Source: Halarchaeoplasma sp046498385
GTDB taxonomy: Archaea > Thermoplasmatota > Thermoplasmata > Halarchaeoplasmatales > Halarchaeoplasmataceae
Length of the DNA stretch: 13,879 bases
Reading direction: 5' to 3'
Assembly: GCA_046498385.1 (NCBI GenBank)
Contig: JAWOAU010000040.1
Span: 1 to 13,879 of the forward strand
The notes under the pieces were generated by a model. The model ran no database searches. It saw only the letters and a program-made list of their open reading frames with translations, and was not told where the DNA came from. The translations under genes were made by a program, and so were the position numbers. Positions 6,934-12,289 of the stretch are shown piece by piece (position 1 is the first letter of the stretch; every line of letters begins with the position of its first letter).

Positions 6934-7027
6934 AACCGACTCCTGCCCCAACTGTGGTTCGGAAAGGGAACCGTGTCAACAGTGCCAAAACTGCGGACTG
7001 GTGGGCTGTAACTGGTCCACCCTGTAA
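6926..7027 (+). CDS. 33-aa cysteine-rich zinc-finger mini-protein
   Basis: ATG 6926 to TAA 7027 encodes 33 residues with six cysteines: C7-x2-C10, C17-x2-C20-x2-C23 and C28. 'CPNCG' and 'CQNCG' are typical zinc-knuckle sequences, so one compact zinc (possibly two-metal) fold is likely. Two other frames across the same bases are open but give low-complexity translations with no such pattern. It starts inside the end of the preceding small ORF, suggesting coupled translation. Such mini zinc proteins are common in archaeal viruses and plasmids and may bind nucleic acid or partner proteins; the role here is unknown. The gene converges on the ArdC-like remnant. Confidence 0.55.
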   Translation: MGRTDSCPNCGSEREPCQQCQNCGLVGCNWSTL

Positions 7028-7074
7028 CATCCCTTCAAAAGGAGTGGTGCGATGTAGTGGACAAAAACCACGTA

Positions 7075-7512
7075 TCACGTTACCCAAGGCTCGACGTTCC
7101 GGATGACCTCCTTGGAAGTGCTCGCTATGGACTCCAATCCCTCTTTTATCTTCTCACGATTACCACTCCATACGGCTAGGTAGAACTTTGAGTTCTCCAT
7201 ATCAAGGCCGAACCTGCTGCCCACCACGTATGCCACGGATTCCGCAACGATCTCGTGGTGCGACTGGCTGTGCTCCCCCTTGACCAGGGTGGACCGGCCG
7301 GTATGGCCCGCTACGATATGTGCAAGCTCGTGGATCACTGTGGATGCGGTTGCCGCGTCGTCACGCTTCAGCACCCTTGCCCGATCGCCCATGGCGTATC
7401 CTTTCACCCTGCTGTCCAACTGTCGGCATCCACGATCTCAAGGTCTATACCGAGACTCTCAGCAGCCCTCTCCCTCAGTCTGAGAGACGTCGAATACCGG
7501 CACCGGTCTGAA
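7075..7512 (-). pseudogene. Frameshifted ArdC-like antirestriction metallopeptidase
   Basis: The intact last part (7075-7419, 114 residues from a TTG) has the zinc-peptidase motif HELAH with the downstream 'HEIVAESVAYVVGSRFGLD', as in ArdC/ImmA-IrrE-like proteins of archaeal plasmids. Upstream pieces of the same protein lie in other frames: 'LGIDLEIVDADSWTAG' ends at a TGA at 7404, and 'RPVPVFDVSQTEGE' ends at a TGA at 7459. These three blocks are contiguous in intact relatives, so two frameshifts have broken the gene. The N-terminal ssDNA-binding domain expected in ArdC is not recognisable. ArdC-type proteins protect incoming DNA from restriction. A short metallopeptidase-only product from 7419 is possible but unlikely to be functional. 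Confidence 0.75.
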
Positions 7513-7987
7513 ACACAAAGGTATCCTGATGCTCTTCCATAAAATCCCGGTACCCCTTGATCATACGCCAGAAGTACATGTCCGGTAACACGTGCTTCAG
7601 CAGCTTCTCACGGACCCCACCCTCCAGCTCAGGCCACAGACAGACCAGCTGCTTCCTGCTCATCACATCTTCTTTCCAAAAGCTCGGAAGCGATGCCACC
7701 GCATCTTTGCCCAGGAACTCGTCCAGGGAAGACACATCTTCCCGCCGGACCTCCAAGGAATCGTAGGCCTAGGTGGAACCGTAGGTCCCTACCCCCAGCT
7801 CCTCGTATATGCGGTACTGCTCGCTTGCCTGCTCACCGAACACGTACTTCCAGACGAACTCCCCGCTCACCAGGTCGCAAACTGTCCTGCCCATATCAAT
7901 CACACCCCTGGAAGAACCCCTTGATAACAGTCGTTCCAACAGAGCACGCGCTGTATCCTTTCTTACATATCTCATACATCCTATCAC
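7475..7987 (-). pseudogene. Unknown protein interrupted by an in-frame TAG
   Basis: A frame of 170 codons runs from GTG 7987 to TGA 7475, broken only by one TAG at 7769-7771. The two halves (72 and ~97 residues) are in exactly the same frame with no other disruption. The first contains 'GEFVWKYVFGEQASEQYRIYEEL', the second 'SLDEFLGKDAVASLPSFWKED' and 'LPDMYFWRMIKGYRDFMEEH'. The family is not recognised. The start overlaps the upstream zinc-ribbon stop (GTGA), and the end runs into the ArdC-like remnant, so it belongs to that operon. TAG is a normal stop elsewhere here (flavoprotein gene), so a nonsense mutation in a decaying gene is the simplest reading; separate ORFs or TAG readthrough are alternatives. 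Confidence 0.5.
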
Positions 7988-8157
7988 CTAATGAAGGTCT
8001 TCGTGCTCGGTGCGTAAACACTGCCGGCTCCTGCGGAGCGGACGGCAACAAAATCGCTGCCTCCTTTAGCTTCATTCTTCTCAATAGTTATCGGTCCACA
8101 GTAAGGACAGAATTTTGCACCGTTCGGCAAGTCAGTACCACAATTAGGACAGTTCAT
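7984..8157 (-). CDS. Small double-CxxC zinc-ribbon protein
   Basis: ATG 8157 to TGA 7984 encodes about 57 residues. The N-terminus is a textbook zinc ribbon, 'MNCPNCGTDLPNGAKFCPYCG' in shape (C3-x2-C6, C17-x2-C20). A ~35-residue tail of no recognised type follows. The start is well supported: AAGGTG, a good Shine-Dalgarno match, ends 5 nt upstream, and a TATA-like box lies at about 8189-8197. It is the first gene of a minus-strand operon and its stop overlaps the next start (GTGA). Zinc ribbons of this type occur in many unrelated proteins, so no role can be given beyond protein or nucleic-acid binding. Confidence 0.6.
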   Translation of the reverse strand: MNCPNCGTDLPNGAKFCPYCGPITIEKNEAKGGSDFVAVRSAGAGSVYAPSTKTFIR

Positions 8158-8162
8158 GATAA

Positions 8163-8197
8163 CACCTTTATTACGATAACGAGATATGAATTATATC
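8163..8197 (-). promoter_or_regulatory. Promoter and RBS for the zinc-ribbon operon
   Basis: On the minus strand, GATATAATT (8189-8197) is a TATA-like box and AAGGTG (8163-8168) a Shine-Dalgarno sequence 5 nt before the ATG at 8157. This is one of the few genes in the window with a clear leadered start. Confidence 0.45.
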
Positions 8198-8217
8198 TTT
8201 TTCTATAACTGGTTTGA

Positions 8218-8345
8218 TGTAGGTTGCTCGCCTCCGCCTTCAAGACAATAAGTCCTACCAGCAGAGGCGGGCAGTGTTGTTCTTCGTCCGGCCAATTCCG
8301 GCACGGGATAACGGTCTGGTCATCACTCTTGCTCGGGCGTATCAT
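8218..8345. other. GC-rich gene-less block between two operons
   Basis: Between the zinc-ribbon operon and the toxin-antitoxin promoter is about 130 nt much richer in GC than its flanks. It includes CCGGCCAATTCCGG, whose CCGG ends can pair. Both strands have open frames here, but neither shows a recognisable domain. The minus-strand reading contains 'LLVGLIVLKAEASNL', which faintly resembles C-terminal tails of TnpB-like proteins; that is too weak to call. Probably a remnant of an inserted element or a structured RNA end. Confidence 0.25.
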
Positions 8346-8374
8346 CCGTGAACGATATCTGATACTACAAAAAT

Positions 8375-8404
8375 ACTATATACTTTGTAACACGTTGTAT
8401 TACA
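8375..8404 (+). promoter_or_regulatory. TATA box and operator-like repeat of the toxin-antitoxin operon
   Basis: ACTATATACT (8375-8384) is a TATA box about 26 nt before the ATG at 8406, with no RBS, so the antitoxin mRNA is probably leaderless. Just downstream, TGTAA (8386-8390) and TTACA (8400-8404) form an inverted repeat with a 9-nt spacer, and an extra TGTA lies between. Ribbon-helix-helix antitoxins commonly bind such short repeats to repress their own operon; this use is inferred. Confidence 0.5.
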
Positions 8405-8405
8405 T

Positions 8406-8717
8406 ATGACAAGTGACACACTCACCGTTAGGATAGATCACGATTGGAAGAAAAAACTTGAAGAACTGGCATCGAAGGAAAAAGAGACTAAATCAGACTT
8501 GATCAGAAAGGTTTTGATAGATTACATAAAGAAAGAAGAAGAGAGAGACGAAATAAAGAAGATGGTGGCAAAGGAATATGCAGAAGGTAGAATATCCTTC
8601 GACGAGTTGATACGGATGATCGGATATGAAGAAGCAAGAAGGGTCGCTTTTTTCCTTCATGTTGCTAAAGAATCCTTTGAAAAGGGTCTTACTAACTCCG
8701 AAGATCCCACTGAATAG
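8406..8717 (+). CDS. Ribbon-helix-helix antitoxin with UPF0175-like C-terminus
   Basis: The 103-residue protein has a typical RHH/CopG DNA-binding N-terminus: a strand 'LTVRIDHDW' (residues 5-13) followed by two helices, with 'TKSDLIRKVLIDYI' as the second. A long charged linker helix follows (EEERDEIKKM). The C-terminal 'EGRISFDELIRMIGYEEARRVAFFLH' resembles the UPF0175/COG2886 pattern of antitoxins that pair with PIN-domain toxins. It is predicted to dimerise, bind its own promoter through the RHH part and neutralise the toxin through the C-terminal part. It lies 20 nt upstream of the DUF3368-like gene. Leaderless start, see the promoter entry. AT-rich composition compared with neighbouring core genes suggests acquisition. 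Confidence 0.78.
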   Translation: MTSDTLTVRIDHDWKKKLEELASKEKETKSDLIRKVLIDYIKKEEERDEIKKMVAKEYAEGRISFDELIRMIGYEEARRVAFFLHVAKESFEKGLTNSEDPTE

Positions 8718-8737
8718 GTGATACGATAGCAAAAGCA

Positions 8738-9250
8738 GTGATGGATACTTCAGCATTGATCTCTCTGCAGATAGCCGGTTTACTGGATGTGGCTTCTGAA
8801 AACATAGATATTACTATAACAGAACAGGTTGTAGATGAGTTGCTGGAGATAAAACAGTACAACGACGAGGTTGGACGTGCTGCGGAAGAAATACTATATA
8901 TTATAGAAAGGGAATCGATAGATATTGTAAATGTATCGAAAGAAGAGATCAAGGAGATACTATCTTCTTCCGTTGATGAGGGTGAAGCGTCTTGTTTCGT
9001 ATTAGCCAAGAAAGATAAGATAATAAACCTGGTGATGGATGATATAAAAGCGGCTTCTACTTTAGAGGAAACAGCGATAAAAGAAGGTATCCGTCAACGG
9101 ATTTCGGTTGCTGTTATAATGGAACTGCTAAATGAGAGCGTTATATCAAAAGAGGAGGCAAAAAAAGGAGTTAGGGAGATGATAAAGGACCGGGGATGGA
9201 AGGGAGGAGTACTCGAGGTACTTGCTGAGAAGTATCTAGATGATGAGTGA
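8738..9250 (+). CDS. DUF3368-like PIN-domain toxin (putative RNase)
   Basis: The 170-residue product is a PIN-fold nuclease of the VapC-like superfamily. The expected acidic residues are visible: D3 in 'MDTSALIS', E34 in 'VVDEL', the 'VDEGEA' block (D80, E81, E83) and D101/D102 in 'LVMDD'. The last ~45 residues, 'GWKGGVLEVLAEKYL', match the C-terminal extension of DUF3368 proteins. PIN toxins cut RNA with divalent metal and stall translation; the target here is unknown. Start GTG 8738 or ATG 8741, with GGTGAT at 8717 as a distant RBS. It is paired with the preceding RHH antitoxin, and all catalytic positions appear intact, so the pair is probably functional. Confidence 0.75.
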   Translation: MMDTSALISLQIAGLLDVASENIDITITEQVVDELLEIKQYNDEVGRAAEEILYIIERESIDIVNVSKEEIKEILSSSVDEGEASCFVLAKKDKIINLVMDDIKAASTLEETAIKEGIRQRISVAVIMELLNESVISKEEAKKGVREMIKDRGWKGGVLEVLAEKYLDDE

Positions 9251-9265
9251 AATTGGGTAATAGGG

Positions 9266-9479
9266 GGAATCTTTTTTCAGGCTTCCTTCTCCGGCCTTGA
9301 TATCTACATCAACCGGATCAACCCTCGTAGCTACTCATCAAGGGAGCGACGATGGTGGTGAGCGAATACTTGTTCCCGATATCATTTTGTATCACCAATG
9401 CAGGCCTGGTTTTCCCTTGCTCCGATCCCTTCGTGGGGTCTAGGTACACAAGGACTATGTCTCCTCTTTTAACTTCCAA
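9266..9479 (-). pseudogene. Broken MazF/PemK-type toxin gene
   Basis: The minus strand from TTG 9479 reads 'EVKRGDIVLVYLDPTKGSEQ' then 'KTRPALVIQNDIGNKYS' and 'TTIVAPL', the unmistakable N-terminal half of a MazF/PemK endoribonuclease. The frame ends at a TGA at 9318. The next family block, 'DPVDVDIKAGEGSLKKDS', continues in another frame down to about 9266, so there is a frameshift after 'SSYEG'. After KKDS the expected last third ('vvLLnQirtid...') is missing; instead the sequence meets the end of the PIN toxin gene, a breakpoint within ~16 nt. The gene is therefore both frameshifted and truncated, and cannot make active toxin. Confidence 0.75.
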
Positions 9480-9483
9480 GTTA

Positions 9484-9732
9484 TCACTGTCTGTCCAAGG
9501 CTTCTTTCGATGCGATCAGCATCTCTTCGCTGATCTTTTTGCTCGTCTCGGCCATCTTCACGTATCCTTCTCTTAGCTCCTCGCTCAGGTCAACTTTTTT
9601 GATCACTATCTCGCCGTCTCTATCTATGACTTTGACCTTATCGCCACCATGGATGTGTTCTCTGGTCCTGATTTCTTTGGGTATGGTGATCTGCCCCCTT
9701 TCGCCAACGACCGGACGAACCTGGCGAACTCC
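9484..9732 (-). pseudogene. AbrB/MazE-type antitoxin gene lacking a start codon
   Basis: The minus-strand frame ending at TGA 9484 contains 'PVVGERGQITIPKEIR', the classic SpoVT-AbrB DNA-binding strand. 'GDKVKVIDRDGEIVIKKV' and a helical C-terminus 'EISEEMLIASKEAL'-like for toxin binding follow. It sits directly upstream of the mazF remnant (5-nt gap), as in a normal antitoxin-toxin pair. Upstream in frame there is a TGA at 9733 and no ATG, GTG or TTG before the AbrB motif, so the reading frame has lost its beginning. The lost start seems to have been replaced by a piece from another gene (see 9711-9770). Considered non-functional. Confidence 0.65.
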
Positions 9733-9770
9733 TCATCATCCGCCACCCCGTCGTTCACTCCCCTGGTCAT
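9711..9770 (-). pseudogene. 20-residue gene-start fragment joined to the AbrB remnant
   Basis: From ATG 9770 the minus strand reads 'MTRGVNDGVADDEEFARFVR'. This looks like a genuine protein start and recalls N-termini of small archaeal plasmid-type hypothetical proteins (from memory, uncertain). After the final Arg the frame degenerates, and the AbrB domain continues one base out of frame. Either a frameshift within one fused protein or a recombination join between two genes would explain this. Its ATG overlaps the TGA of the truncated surface protein (ATGA). Confidence 0.35.
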
Positions 9771-10048
9771 GAAAAGACCGCCCAGGGGGAGCGTGTCCGC
9801 CCATCATTCGCCTGGTCGCTGGCGTAATCATCATAGTCCTCGCATTCGGTTGTCAAGTTGTTCATCGATCTATAACTCCCAGCAAGAGCATCACGCATGT
9901 TGTGGGGGTCTTCCCACGTACGTATCTCGATAACATCGCCCATGAGTTCATCCGAACTTACATCGTACTCAAAACCGTCCCCAATCGCCACACTTACAAC
10001 GCTCACTAAAAGCATCACCGTCAATCCAAATATTATACCTTTTTTCAT
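9767..10048 (-). pseudogene. Truncated secreted surface protein (N-terminal fragment)
   Basis: ATG 10048 opens with a good signal peptide (MKKG, hydrophobic core 'FGLTVMLLVSVVSVAIG'). It is followed by 'VIEIRTWEDPHNMRDALAGSY' and 'SMNNLTTECEDYDDYA', the start of the repeated beta-helix units ('IRTWEDL..mR..L.g.Y.LMNDL') found in large GLUG-type archaeal surface proteins. These proteins are normally several hundred residues long. Here similarity stops near 'ANDGR' (about 9799), followed by ~10 unrelated residues and a TGA at 9767, where the foreign MazE/MazF material begins. The rest of the gene is not in the window, so the 3' part was probably lost when the toxin-antitoxin block arrived. It may still express a short secreted peptide. 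Confidence 0.65.
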
Positions 10049-10177
10049 CCTATCTACCTTTTTGCCCTTCCCGTGTTCAAGAGCTTTTTATCTATTAGAA
10101 ATATATGATACGAATATCTAATAAAGATTCCGTGCACTCTTAAAGATGTGCCTCCTGCCCCTTGATTTGCGTTCACA

Positions 10178-10195
10178 CTCTCCGGAGAGCACGTG
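10178..10195. repeat. 12-bp perfect palindrome plus CACGTG
   Basis: CTCTCCGGAGAG (10178-10189) is a perfect palindrome, followed immediately by the 6-bp palindrome CACGTG (10190-10195). They lie in the 230-nt gap between the truncated surface gene and the import operon, ~30-45 nt upstream of the operon's TATA box, where an archaeal activator could bind. A further GGGGCGCCC lies at about 10214-10222. Function unknown. Confidence 0.4.
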
Positions 10196-10225
10196 ACTGA
10201 GTATCGCGATGGCGGGGCGCCCGCA

Positions 10226-10266
10226 ACATATAAGTATCTAAAGTTACTTTGATTTTTCTAAAGTAA
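10226..10266 (+). promoter_or_regulatory. TATA box and palindromic operator of the btuFCD-type operon
   Basis: ACATATAAGTAT (10226-10237) is the TATA box. Directly downstream are AAAGTTACTTT (10240-10250), an 11-bp perfect palindrome, and a second half-site AAAGTAA (10260-10266) that also forms a 7-bp inverted repeat with TTACTTT. The repeats overlap the expected transcription start, the usual place for a repressor. A corrinoid- or metal-responsive repressor is plausible but not identified. Confidence 0.5.
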
Positions 10267-10280
10267 ATTGGAGAGATAAT

Positions 10281-11264
10281 ATGAAAAAGATACTGGTTTT
10301 GGCGATGTTGGCAGTGCTGATCTTCATGGGCTTTTCCACCCCAGCTATCGGCGGAGAAGAGGGGATTTCCGTAGTGGACGCCCGTGGGATAGAGGTAACA
10401 CTAGACTCACCTCCGGAGCGCATAGTTTCATACATGCCCTCCAACACCGAGATCCTTTTTCACATAGGTGTTGGGGACCTGGTGGTAGGTGTGGATGATC
10501 ACAGTAATTATCCTCCGGAAGTGGATAACTTACCCAAGGTGGGTGACCTGGAACCGGACATAGAACATATACTGTACCTTGAACCTGACCTGGTGGTGAC
10601 CGCCTTTTACAACAACCAATTGATAGAGTCCATGGAATATCACGGCATACCAGTCTTTGCAACCGGTGCCACCACCTATGACGACATATTCGAGGACATG
10701 AGGATGCTGGGACATATATGTGGCATATCCGAAACCGCCGAACAGATGGCATCCCAGTTGGAGGACGAGTTCCATGAGGAGACCAAAGATACCAGGAACG
10801 TACCTTACGATGAAAGACCCTCCGTTCTGTACATCACCGGAACATGGGAGGGCATCAATACAGTGGGTAACGGTACCTTCATCCACACCCTTCTGGATAA
10901 CGCCGGTTTTGAAAACATAGCCGCCGATAAGGCTGGTTGGCTCACGTACAACGAAGAGGAGGTCGTCGCCCAGGACCCAGATGTGATAATAACCACGGAA
11001 GGTATGAAAGGGGTGCTCTCGGATTTCATAGAAAAGGATTCATGGCAGGGCGTCACCGCAGTGGAGCTCGACCAAGTATACTATGTGGAAGACGACCTGG
11101 TGTCCCGACCGGGGCCCAGAGCCATAGAGGGGCAGGAAAACCTGGTGGAACTGGCTGAAGGATCGGAGTCAGGATACGATGAACAGGAAGATGTACCTGG
11201 GTTCGCCTTGGTACTCGCTTTGAGCGCTTTGATAGCAGCGGCATACGTAAAAAGAAGAAAATGA
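10281..11264 (+). CDS. btuF: PGF-CTERM-anchored cobalamin/Fe-chelate-binding protein, BtuF-like
   Basis: The 327-residue protein is the extracellular substrate-binding component of an ABC importer of the BtuF/FepB family. It has an N-terminal signal peptide (residues 1-24, ending 'PAIGG') with no lipobox cysteine. The class III binding-protein fold begins with 'ISVVDARGIEVTLDSPPERIVSYMPSNTEIL', the BtuF start pattern. 'VGDLEPDIEHILYLEPDLVV' and 'VVAQDPDVIITTEG' are the two lobes' typical blocks. The C-terminus is PGF (306-308), a hydrophobic helix and KRRK, a PGF-CTERM signal recognised by archaeosortase A; it therefore anchors by its C-terminus rather than by lipid. A Shine-Dalgarno GGAGAG precedes the ATG by 5 nt. 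The stop overlaps the permease start (ATGA). Corrinoid is the most likely ligand; siderophore or haem cannot be excluded. Confidence 0.82.
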   Translation: MKKILVLAMLAVLIFMGFSTPAIGGEEGISVVDARGIEVTLDSPPERIVSYMPSNTEILFHIGVGDLVVGVDDHSNYPPEVDNLPKVGDLEPDIEHILYLEPDLVVTAFYNNQLIESMEYHGIPVFATGATTYDDIFEDMRMLGHICGISETAEQMASQLEDEFHEETKDTRNVPYDERPSVLYITGTWEGINTVGNGTFIHTLLDNAGFENIAADKAGWLTYNEEEVVAQDPDVIITTEGMKGVLSDFIEKDSWQGVTAVELDQVYYVEDDLVSRPGPRAIEGQENLVELAEGSESGYDEQEDVPGFALVLALSALIAAAYVKRRK

Positions 11265-12289
11265 AAGCCTACTTCCGTGAACAAAAGCCTGGCTTCTTGG
11301 TACTGCTGATCCTTATACTGAGTATCACCGCGGTGGTTTCCATATACGTAGGTTCCCGGGCAGTGAGGATACCTTTTTCCAACGTCGCGGGTATCATCGC
11401 TTCAAGACTGCCTTTTCCGGATACGTGGTTTCCCGCTTACCCCGACACGAACGTGAACATAGTGATGAACATCCGTATGCCCAGGATGCTCATGGGTTTG
11501 GTAACGGGCTGCGCCTTGGCGGTCTCCGGCGTGACCATGCAGGGCATATTCAGGAACCCGCTGGCTTCCCCCTACATATTAGGGGTCTCCGCCGGAGGTG
11601 CCCTGGGTGCGTCCATAGGAATCATACTAGGGCTGGGACTTTACTACATACCCGGACTCGCCTTCCTCATTGCCATGCTGACCTCTCTGCTCGTCTTCGT
11701 GCTGGGACGAGTGAACGGAAAAACCGATGTTCCCACCCTCCTCCTGGCCGGTATAGCTGTGGGTGCCTTTATGGGGGCGACCACCTCATACCTCAAATTC
11801 ATCGCCAGAGAAAGTTTACAAAATATAGTGTTCTGGACCATGGGCAGTCTTCATGGATCAGTTTGGGAGGAGATCTACATCGTGATGCCTTTGGTCATGG
11901 CCGGCATCTTACTCACCCTTTACCACACCCGGGAACTGAACGTACTTCAAGTCGGTGAAGAATCCGCCGCACACTTAGGGGTGGAAGTGGAGCGTACGAA
12001 GTTGATACTGCTGGTCCTCTCCAGCCTCTTGGCCGCGTCAGTGGTAGCTTTCACCGGTATAATCGGGTTCGTGGGTCTGATAATACCCCACATCGCTCGG
12101 ATGTTGACCGGACCGGACCACCGCTGGCTAGTCCCCATCTCCACCGTCATGGGAGGGATATTCCTCATGAGCTGCGACATACTGGTAAGACTGTCCGGGA
12201 ACATACCGGTAGGCATAATCACCGGTCTCTTCGGGGCACCCTTCTTCCTATATCTGCTTCTGAAAAACAGAGGTGGTACCGGATGGTGA
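11261..12289 (+). CDS. btuC: FecCD/BtuC-family ABC importer permease
   Basis: The 342-residue membrane protein belongs to the FecCD family, which forms the dimeric pore of vitamin B12 and iron-chelate importers with about ten helices per subunit. Clear family blocks are 'RMPRMLMGLVTGCALAVSGV', 'GIFRNPLASPYILGVSAGGALGA', and 'GIIGFVGLIIPHIARMLTGPDHR', the last being the cytoplasmic coupling loop that contacts the ATPase. 'GNIPVGIITGLFGAPFFLYLL' closes the protein. Length is normal and no residue seems missing. ATG 11261 overlaps the preceding stop by 4 nt, and its own stop lies inside the start of the ATPase gene, so the three genes are translationally coupled. Confidence 0.88.
   Translation: MKAYFREQKPGFLVLLILILSITAVVSIYVGSRAVRIPFSNVAGIIASRLPFPDTWFPAYPDTNVNIVMNIRMPRMLMGLVTGCALAVSGVTMQGIFRNPLASPYILGVSAGGALGASIGIILGLGLYYIPGLAFLIAMLTSLLVFVLGRVNGKTDVPTLLLAGIAVGAFMGATTSYLKFIARESLQNIVFWTMGSLHGSVWEEIYIVMPLVMAGILLTLYHTRELNVLQVGEESAAHLGVEVERTKLILLVLSSLLAASVVAFTGIIGFVGLIIPHIARMLTGPDHRWLVPISTVMGGIFLMSCDILVRLSGNIPVGIITGLFGAPFFLYLLLKNRGGTGW

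Noticed and set aside
6861..7106. 81-codon plus-strand open frame across the mini zinc-finger region
   Set aside because: The translation is Pro/Thr/Arg-rich with no domain, while the overlapping frame has an ordered six-cysteine pattern. Taken as a shadow frame.
7693..8208. 171-codon plus-strand open frame
   Set aside because: It is antisense to the zinc-ribbon operon, rich in Pro/Arg/Ser without domain features; the minus strand has a promoter, an RBS and zinc-ribbon motifs.
9649..9933. 94-codon plus-strand open frame over the MazE/surface-gene junction
   Set aside because: No recognisable features; the minus strand carries clear AbrB and signal-peptide sequences.
10178..10225. Possible tRNA or small structured RNA from GC-rich palindromes
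   Set aside because: No T-loop consensus or cloverleaf can be drawn; only short perfect palindromes are present.
10141..10280. Possible cobalamin riboswitch before the import operon
   Set aside because: No B12-box-like sequence is visible, the gap to the TATA box leaves a ~25-nt leader, and such riboswitches are essentially absent from archaea. The palindromic operator is the better explanation.
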